Positions 12,001 through 12,530 of a stretch of DNA of 12,530 nt are shown here, piece after piece (within the stretch, counting starts at the first letter, position 1; the number at the start of each line of letters is the position of its first letter). Source of the DNA: an uncultured Ignavibacteria bacterium (lineage in GTDB: Bacteria > Bacteroidota > Ignavibacteria > Kapaibacteriales > UBA2268). Location of the stretch: contig CAIWET010000497.1 in assembly GCA_903911805.1 (NCBI GenBank), positions 1 to 12,530 of the forward strand. The letters are read 5' to 3'. The translations under genes and the position numbers were made by a program. The notes under the pieces were generated by a model. The model saw only the letters and a program-made list of their open reading frames with translations. It did not search any database and was not told the DNA's origin.

Positions 12001-12301
12001 CAATAACAGGTTTACTTGGTCCATAACCAATAATGTCCAAACCATTTCTATTGGCTGGAACGATAATTGGACCAGTTGTGCCATTCTGGTTATAAGTACC
12101 AGAATAAACCATTATTTGGTCGTTGTCAACGGCAACAGAAATCGCGTGCTGAATAGTAAGAAACGGAGAAGGCTCAGTTCCAGTATTAGCATCATTACCA
12201 CCGTTAGCAGCTGTTTTGACGTAATAGGTCGTTGCATTTGCAACTCCAGCCATTACAAAAAGGCTGAATAATACAACGAGAAGTCCAGTAAGTTTTTTCA
12301 T
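1..12301 (-). CDS. Giant secreted beta-helix / Ig-like repeat protein (3' end outside window)
   Basis: The frame is open for 4,100 codons from the ATG at 12301 and runs off the left edge. The start is well supported: an in-frame TAA lies at 12317-12319, five codons upstream, with no other ATG between, and the first residues form a classical signal peptide (MKKL, hydrophobic core, ANA cleavage site). The order is signal peptide, about six right-handed beta-helix modules (24 to about 2740), an IPVG-type post-helix domain, an FN3-like domain, a PKD-like domain and at least nine Ig-like domains. Composition is rich in Asn, Thr, Gly, Ser, Ile and Val with few Lys or Arg, as in extracellular beta-solenoids. 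Family knowledge: this architecture is common in Bacteroidota proteins exported by the type IX system. The function is not recognisable; no lyase or hydrolase catalytic signature was seen. Adhesion, glycan binding or a surface-layer role are guesses. The gene appears monocistronic as far as the window shows. Confidence 0.93.
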   Translation of the reverse strand, partial: MKKLTGLLVVLFSLFVMAGVANATTYYVKTAANGGNDANTGTEPSPFLTIQHAISVAVDNDQIMVYSGTYNQNGTTGPIIVPANRNGLDIIGYGPSKPVIDGSGLNTTTYQVNGFKILSDEVVINNFTIQNFIERDADINNLTQGPGAGILTGTLTSGHRFYNLDFTDCNWGVYLQTNYDVIIGSSGNGCSFANIKDDVGTSTNGGVAVYASTSGITISGTKINYNTFGSTIDQYGVMFGGSSANADYSEIKNNTFTSVPTAIDVNSITNTLTIQSNSFTTCTLPLYIHGGTSDNLDIYVLSNNFVGTTNDYEIKTDANFSGFKLYEYMVDNGNAYTGTGDNNGIIAAIHATDNEIVSDGAYRAIRNKLITAVADAESYLGGAPTVVRVYVPTGNTIEDCTASVSTAETINFVGGNETTSKLEFISGELILNGTGYYNFSTLYFKGSQTTGVPAYLLDFTDGNSTIDNCNFNVVDGNPSYTGLYLGPLSDVVTVTNCDFTGNIDFSIYIIPSTNANKVISCNNITTTSGFNGVRIDGPAQQYSTIVKNNTISGNTYGVYATVNAATAAGVIKIGDTNEGNIFTLTTNTGVYVTGNTDEVVIKHNKFSISGAGLAITNATGTLPASFNYINGVSTISGVSSLISGAGINWAPVVTSGTDQSTDCGFQPDLTAIWAAVYTNASIAATHLTAGTNYYTTIQNALDGDALRYVNLWNSSFTENVTIDDAGEYPYIRPASELVGTCTVNGNFTLAADGASATPTTIDGLILTAATGIDAAFDIDYYNIKNCTFNNATRNISFQGDYDVTYFNITNNTFNTANIALYFANGNAAGTSSADEFTISGNTFNSGQYALLTSYALSGFTVTGNTFKGNRIEFENGYSSIDFGFNSDNIITSNYFYADASDAFAGIYFVQDNNYAAGLLKEISITQNLFDANTYAGALGTSYNAIGIMDYAPAPGPFSITSLSNTSIRNNKFSNFTASHGYAVYCEGDLTTTIDMQDNYYGSNNGPRVSAPLPSWHAATGSNTAYANSYNWSSQLARIYYVGNYADFTWVNWWNDITGSTPGTYAGTSFYPVWNDDTTPEHYASFLYAVDGTNAAGTRFIWGNNATYTEETGIELDVNGVTTTNLTLAKYYGGGNVVIQPANTTRKLFRIGDNDFATTTNFLHLNLTNNDQNVNELIYLYQQTNVPNLTVDGCTFTKGSGTAAEYIYLYGGGAAPAASNLAGTYNFRNNNFSGSASNYYIIGYTFNNVAVININNNTFTGPDNTAFASVFIDNVVNKFNTTASFYNNICTGYNTNAGFRWLAQVNAYGNTSTDFYVGLNLNEISNSDVYDNHFYGNTSQLDEFAIYNWNWTGNSAIDIYNNEIGTALAPVNMGINLTTYDSDDITANIYGNTIYTTNGNTNNNAIKTASPSNLNQANIAIYYNNIYGASTNNDALIYLTHASNVVGTINIYENTLTASGVSNSAKGLKVNNTLNNTLNFYDNTVTNTSYFIDAYYTSSPILGNWSIYNNTMNSNLVDYGIRLDRLTGNLLINNNTVINSGASLATSGVRVHNAITGTFDANYNTITKFTNGIYTNNISSTANIGDNIIDATATASYGIHIQTIGGLTTIQRNTVTKYDNGVSTNGSTGGATNVNDNAIVSSGISGNNGISIGANTGAVNVLRNVVTDYSYVLFLGAGSSTYTIDDNSLTGLGVGSVGINNYGTIVGNVEIYRNTMTSVDYGVYTTVNHGGNWDVSFNDVTGSSITTGIYIFGTLTGTATVYLNDITDNAGANGTEGILVPATAGTSITYNNITNCNTGITSAGTSSNNLVISYNEIDCSSANSGTTAIATSNNVFGTATVNYNDITYYTNVINFGNNVGSNFTADRNTATSDAAIDKGIRVNGTIGGTATMQNNTITTSASFSGSGIYLNGNVTGLITVDRNDFTANTTRAHNDNMAFFTNGTTGAGTITNNLFQGYDNGVQVGNNGTGNWLINNNEFYFFANTKSVSDEAIWFGNSITGNITITNNIVDAKLTTSNSYSVGILLVAAQTGNVTITDNDLFGSNLEGSGFAVGGDILGGSTNKFYRNNVNDFDEGIRFSGSDQTDIWEFYDASFVGNNLDQNTNGFKDMINTDFDARFQYWGSNNGPVCESNGHLFYNAYNVGTQNDIVLHTSTGLVTYWPWKRTDKTGTPFAPIYDDVSAGLAKWHPNFKNAFASLTGAATNIYVASDYTSGSTFTESVGYAGNAAGVFVEGRLISDYDYWYTNPMYNEKSWLEETTGNKAHAPTWTVPIGATYNVQITGNYLTLQGFDFINTTASSKILNVTSAATNTHIFNSEFAKGSDLGYIIYANNNIKLDGSIEYSLITYDITNTTTPWLYLTRSLTFNIANNTITNTFANFALIANNIDWLSVQQNNLSTGNNTSAALAFSTTGVGQLLAAAIAENYFTGINAIYFTGSGYYFGVSINNNSFEVVNNLTATQGWGIYAESSVDGYCNWWGDNKGPEVASNPMGTEAKASSFVSYDKSTIGEGSWLTSELPALYDAPCEGHWVYSVAESRLPKSDVSVQYFTSIQKAIDNSTQDYIYVNDNYNINNEDLTITSRDVYLGRETPGLIVNFDDLVLNSDLLVQEDDFDATGSIYIYNSSIYRVDGYNLNTDNSIQLSGAGPTLNNSEGGDISTDIIYLNGNATILNDNNGDINTVTDVQFTSKHNIITMTSGDLSIGRDLYLVGGETGVWPNNNIIDLSTEGNLHLYGSLLDGWSPSSYSYVKAYGNGYYYQHNMLTSTEYRIPVGNASYSTPIYLSETSNKWTALNKQTVKVKVNLVSPVTNKGVGDMQYDLHNLWTIKQEGSGITGQLTSLTFWTNNLVTNTAYDVSYFASYPNNTFGAYWNGSSWTSHRPNSSWSVSGYTAINSIPLADMITERDWAIFTRINGSDATLTTSPSAQARSIIFTSKGTESVDLWWIRGDGDKSTVIVKPSASISNAITNATFINDVPVDGYDPNATGIFGTSPLADSTSGTTARVVYNGTSNTATITGLTSGQYYTFLILTSNGSGTYRNYLHRGLWNGSIPSALEAGSDEYYAGATSNTNNERTTMTKPRVTMSFNSTNVTAASGTMSDLYHANWCLPNNASYPYSLNNIMKYEMTGNIGSPVVGWKIRYTKSGYGTTTLTPYPTLSPSNKTMQITASTDYVTDYNIVSAIDGVGSLCEINNLDIFTVTANTQPKVTAGTLSNTASSAICQGDPIVIGTAGLTVTGYPTPSVIDWEISSNNSTWTSLAVAGATLTRTADYAADNGMYFRAIYSNGTDCGAMATVATVSTQTFVKDNVDITDDGNVNSPAVCSGTAATFNSDIANLVHVPASYADEYEVTYNSVTTSGLISALPTVETAGVWYEAATHQLHYYIPSASVLTDNGQSIVFKYRNQGCATFLDIATNTGTITVTEQPTIAGGTPAFNVLSICASSSTTPSTVSMNGGSFTTAVWEYKLSTDATWLPIGVTQDNTYYTFALGEASINTIASTSSALTVRGLAPAGLYNFRVKFANGACETAYGNTGDLTVTPSFTPTNTPSATSVCMGTPVTFTGTGGTSYQWQYSTNNSTWNDIISSPLNGVTVSDYATSVLTVNNNTTGVDKYYFRVLATNGGCGDIPSSPSQLKVYDFGTVTNPSSTTVCENTSNVTFTAGVTPNGGYTTNVKWQYNSGLGWNDINGINVVSSGYTTNTLTITTASLPLNGYQFHAVYEFVDGSSLCGGTTTTAATLGVDEDVTITSNPSNASKCATDNVTFTVGTSGATPTYLWEYSSNSGSTWNTLSDGSLLTATVSNATTASVTITSIALALDNYEFRVSVDNGECNTHTSSVATLSVYGIQVDTNPASDLVCQDAENIYFNSAVTANYPTSIIWQYCLSANDPLNEANWNNFTGAETWASDWTTATLKVNTAPLTINGYKFRAHYTFTGNSSLCPTSTGYATITVNQKPTITSAVTDQNTCKLGTATFTVAGFGSPQWYYSVDNTNWFVLNNGVSGPFMPGVTNATSNSITFTDAPSSWNNIYIQARKYNGVCTAVSSTAQIHVYDLAVTTNPSSGDVCQNSGTSLTAANSINGGYPVTVQWESSTNSGGTWVSIPLATN
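2..1696 (-). repeat. Ig-like domains 4-9 in alternating A/B order, residues about 3536-4100
   Basis: First Cys residues are at 3549, 3646, 3751, 3852, 3961 and 4059, giving a period of 97-109 residues. Cys-to-Cys distance is 70, 77, 74, 82 and 72 for domains 4-8; the ninth is cut by the window edge. Even domains (4, 6, 8) have compact cores such as YQWQYSTNNSTW, YLWEYSSNSGSTW and PQWYYSVDNTNW. Odd domains 5 and 7 share NGYQF/NGYKF and SSLC endings, and 5, 7 and 9 share a TNP-A/S-S opening followed by C. Domain 7 carries one extra Cys (3877). Confidence 0.78.
1697..2701 (-). repeat. Ig-like domains 1-3, residues about 3201-3535
   Basis: Three Cys-paired domains with pairs at 3217/3285, 3318/3402 and 3436/3521. 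Domain 1 has the canonical core IDWEISSNNSTWTSL and FRAIYSNGTDC. Domain 2 is more diverged, with a long inserted loop (GVWYEAATHQLHYYIPS) and the end FKYRNQGC. Domain 3 has AVWEYKLSTDATWLPIG and FRVKFANGAC. The Cys spacings are 68, 84 and 85. Each starts with a short C-x-x-x-S/T segment and ends with a strand of V-x-V type. Confidence 0.72.
2702..3094 (-). other. PKD-like domain, residues about 3070-3200
   Basis: The segment has a Cys at 3103 (NWCLPNN), a YPYSLNNI region, the strand VVGWKIRYTKSGYG and the ending TDYNIVSAIDGVGSLCEINN with Cys3185. An ending of the type Y-x-I/L-x-S-x-x-D-x2-G-x-x-C followed by x-V-x-V is characteristic of PKD-like domains in Bacteroidota surface proteins. The fold assignment is moderate. 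Confidence 0.5.
3167..3553 (-). other. Fibronectin type III-like domain, residues about 2917-3045
   Basis: It begins TSPSAQARSIIFTSKG, followed by LWWIRGDGDKSTVIVK (2939-2954), VVYNG (just after 3000), the typical ITGLTSGQYYTF and NGSGTYRNYL. These elements in this order match the FN3-like domain that recurs in FCB-group secreted proteins (family knowledge). It is a likely spacer or binding module. Confidence 0.72.
3557..4039 (-). other. Post-helix beta domain with IPVG motif, residues about 2755-2915
   Basis: It contains YRIPVGNASYSTPIYL (2765-2780), then strands TVKVKVNLV, a W-T-I segment and LTFWTNN, and ends with DWAIFTRI. The F/IPVG-x-x-x-YSP motif after a beta-helix is a familiar feature of large Bacteroidota surface proteins. 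Its function is unknown; it probably links the helix to the C-terminal domains. Confidence 0.6.
4082..4660 (-). other. Beta-helix module F, residues 2548 to about 2740
   Basis: It begins with FTSIQKAIDN (2548-2557) and a strand YIYVNDNY, again a TIQ-type cap. The coils differ from the earlier modules: they are more acidic and have L-x-L/I-x-G patterns (LTITSRDVYLGRE, LSIGRDLYLVGGE, LHLYGSLLDG) rather than N-x-I-T ladders. This is the pattern often found just before the IPVG-type domain in T9SS-exported proteins. The C-terminal boundary is approximate. Confidence 0.65.
4856..5734 (-). other. Beta-helix module E, residues 2190-2482
   Basis: The cap segment FKNAFASLTGAATNIYVASD (2190-2209) leads into a strand with TFTESV, matching the cap-then-strand plan of the other modules. 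Coils include ITGNYLTLQGFDF, IANNTITNTF, VQQNNLSTGN and INNNSFEVV. It closes with the clearest cap in the protein, NWWG-DNK-GP at 2474-2482. The linker before it (2128-2189) has VTYWPWKRTDK, like the PW that follows NWWG caps in other Bacteroidota beta-helix proteins. Confidence 0.78.
5921..9061 (-). other. Very long beta-helix module D, residues 1081-2127
   Basis: About 1,050 residues form the largest helix of the protein. The cap is HYASFLYAVDG (1081-1091), followed by strand TRFIWGNNATYTE. Dozens of coils follow, nearly all with a ladder motif N-x-I/V/F-T (for example NNTFTG, YNTITK, RNTVTK, RNTMTS, YNDITY, TNNLFQ). Coil length between ladder Asn residues is 23-30. It closes with YWG-SNN-GP at 2120-2127. 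At one coil per roughly 26 residues this is about 40 coils, far longer than single pectate-lyase domains. Confidence 0.82.
6620..7615 (-). repeat. Alternating short/long coil array within module D (residues 1563-1894)
   Basis: Ladder asparagines fall at residues 1563, 1586, 1612, 1636, 1663, 1686, 1713, 1737, 1763, 1790, 1814, 1843, 1867 and 1894. The intervals are 23, 26, 24, 27, 23, 27, 24, 26, 27, 24, 29, 24 and 27. Short coils often read N-x-x-T-x-Y/F-x-x-G-I/V-Y. Long coils tend to carry a G-I/V in the middle and a second G or GT before the next ladder strand. This gives a two-coil unit of about 50 residues (about 150 bases). The DNA copies are diverged, so this is an old protein-level repeat. 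Confidence 0.7.
9284..10225 (-). other. Beta-helix module C, residues 693-1006
   Basis: It opens with YYTTIQNAL (693-701), a close match to the cap of module A, then a strand of the type YVNLWNSSFTENVTI. Coils show KNCTFNN, TNNTFN, SGNTFNSG, TGNTFKGN and RNNKFSN. It closes with YYG-SNN-GP at 999-1006, the first of three terminal caps of this kind. The following linker (1007-1080) is Trp/Tyr-rich (SYNW, VNWWND, FYPVW). Confidence 0.82.
10364..11221 (-). other. Beta-helix module B, residues 361 to about 646
   Basis: It begins with an amphipathic helix (361 to about 380, containing AIRNKLITAVADAESYL) that leads into a first strand VRVYVPTGN (387-395). This is a longer variant of the cap helix seen in the other modules. 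Coils carry the Asn-ladder motifs DNCNFN, TNCDFTGN, KNNTISGN and KHNKFS. The end is marked by INWAP (647-651) rather than a full WG-x3-GP cap. A Cys-containing linker (C663) then joins module C. Confidence 0.7.
11267..12232 (-). other. Beta-helix module A, residues 24 to about 345
   Basis: The module opens with YYV (26-28) and the capping segment TIQHAI (49-54), then a strand ending in YSGTY (66-70). This is the standard N-terminal cap of pectate-lyase-like helices (DUF1565 style, family knowledge). It is followed by PbH1 coils containing motifs such as INNFTIQNF, KNNTF and LSNNF at intervals of roughly one coil. It ends near a segment with KLYEYMVDNG, before the helical linker to module B. 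The boundary with B is approximate. Confidence 0.8.
12233..12301 (-). other. Sec signal peptide, residues 1-23
   Basis: The N-terminus has two lysines at positions 2-3, a hydrophobic core (LLVVLFSLFVMAGV, residues 7-20) and an A-N-A at 21-23, followed by T-T-Y-Y-V. This fits a type I signal peptidase site after Ala23. No lipobox cysteine follows the core, so the protein is not predicted to be a lipoprotein. The mature N-terminus YYV-x-N-x-G-T is the usual opening of secreted parallel beta-helix proteins. Confidence 0.9.
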
Positions 12302-12309
12302 AAAACGTA

Positions 12310-12314
12310 CCTTA
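12310..12314 (-). promoter_or_regulatory. Possible weak Shine-Dalgarno (TAAGG)
   Basis: On the minus strand TAAGG lies 8 bases upstream of the ATG at 12301. It is a partial match to the anti-SD core. Bacteroidota often start translation without a strong SD, so it may be incidental, but the spacing is suitable and it agrees with the chosen start. Confidence 0.35.
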
Positions 12315-12402
12315 AATTATGTGAAACAATTTTTAAAAATTTTTTATTATTTAAATTCATCTATATTCTCAATTTTCCAATAAAAAAACACTTATACAAT
12401 GC

Positions 12403-12421
12403 TTAGCAATAATCGTGCTAA
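12403..12421. repeat. Inverted repeat TTAGCA-N7-TGCTAA upstream of the start
   Basis: TTAGCA at 12403-12408 and TGCTAA at 12416-12421 are perfect 6-base inverted arms with a 7-base spacer, about 100 bases upstream of the ATG. The 8-mer TTAGCAAT at 12403-12410 recurs at 12483-12490. The arrangement could be an operator, but arms this short in AT-rich DNA can arise by chance. The lack of a following T-run argues against a terminator. Confidence 0.3.
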
Positions 12422-12517
12422 ACTTTTAACTCTTTAAAAACAATGGCATTTTACTAAAAAAAGCACAATACCAAATACATTTTTAGCAATTAATATGCTT
12501 GGTCAATGTAAAAATAC

Positions 12518-12527
12518 AAAAAAAAAA
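12518..12527. repeat. Homopolymer run of ten A
   Basis: Ten consecutive A on the plus strand (T10 on the minus strand) lie next to the right edge. Read on the minus strand it could be the T-tail of a terminator whose hairpin is outside the window, or a slippery tract. Neither can be tested from here. Confidence 0.35.
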
Positions 12528-12530
12528 TCA

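Larger units (their letters stand above)
12302..12530 (-). promoter_or_regulatory. AT-rich upstream region of the giant gene
   Basis: These 229 bases carry no credible open frame and are strongly AT-rich. They should hold the promoter and 5' UTR of the giant gene. I looked for the Bacteroidota -7 element (TAnnTTTG) with a -33 TTTG and found no clean match on the minus strand, so no promoter is placed. The region contains a short inverted repeat (12403-12421), a direct copy of its left arm (12483-12490) and a run of ten A at the right edge. Confidence 0.5.

Noticed and set aside
4082..12232. A pectate lyase or other polysaccharide lyase catalytic domain
   Set aside because: The fold resembles these enzymes, but no conserved catalytic Lys/Arg/Asp cluster was recognised, and the modules are coil repeats without a clear active-site segment.
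12302..12530. A Bacteroidota-type promoter (TAnnTTTG with -33 TTTG)
   Set aside because: Several partial TTTG and TA-rich strings exist on the minus strand but none has both elements at suitable spacing, so none was called.

Overview
The window is almost entirely one gene. A single reading frame on the minus strand starts at an ATG at 12301 and stays open to the left edge: about 12.3 kb, 4,100 codons, with the 3' end outside the window. Reading in register was checked at several distant points (near 12300, 9000, 6000, 3000 and at the left edge), and the frame is the same at each. The only other sequence is 229 bp of AT-rich upstream DNA on the right (12302-12530).

The product is a giant secreted, modular repeat protein. 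In order from the N-terminus it has: a signal peptide (residues 1-23); a series of about six right-handed parallel beta-helix (pectate-lyase-like, PbH1) modules (24 to about 2740), each opened by a short capping helix of the TIQ-x-AI type and three of them closed by a WG-x3-GP type cap; a post-helix beta domain with an IPVG motif (about 2755-2915); a fibronectin-III-like domain (about 2917-3045); a PKD-like domain (about 3070-3200); and at least nine Ig-like domains of about 100 residues that continue past the window edge. The beta-helices are rich in Asn, Thr, Gly, Ile and Val and show the usual asparagine ladder. The Ig-like domains each carry a conserved Cys pair and a central W-x-Y/S core.

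The organism is most likely a low-GC member of the Bacteroidota/Chlorobiota (FCB) group. This is inferred from domain style: the FN3-like domain with its G-D-G and VVYNG motifs, the IPVG post-helix domain, the WWG-x3-GP caps and the Cys-paired Ig-like arrays are all typical of proteins exported by type IX secretion (T9SS) in that group. A T9SS C-terminal sorting domain would be expected beyond the left edge but cannot be seen. No catalytic site was recognised, so a cell-surface or secreted structural, adhesive or glycan-binding role is the most that can be suggested.

The most unusual structure is periodicity at several scales inside the one protein: beta-helix coils that alternate short (23-24 residues) and long (26-29 residues) over roughly 200-330 residues; several helices joined end to end; and Ig-like domains in an alternating A-B-A-B order with a period of about 200 residues.
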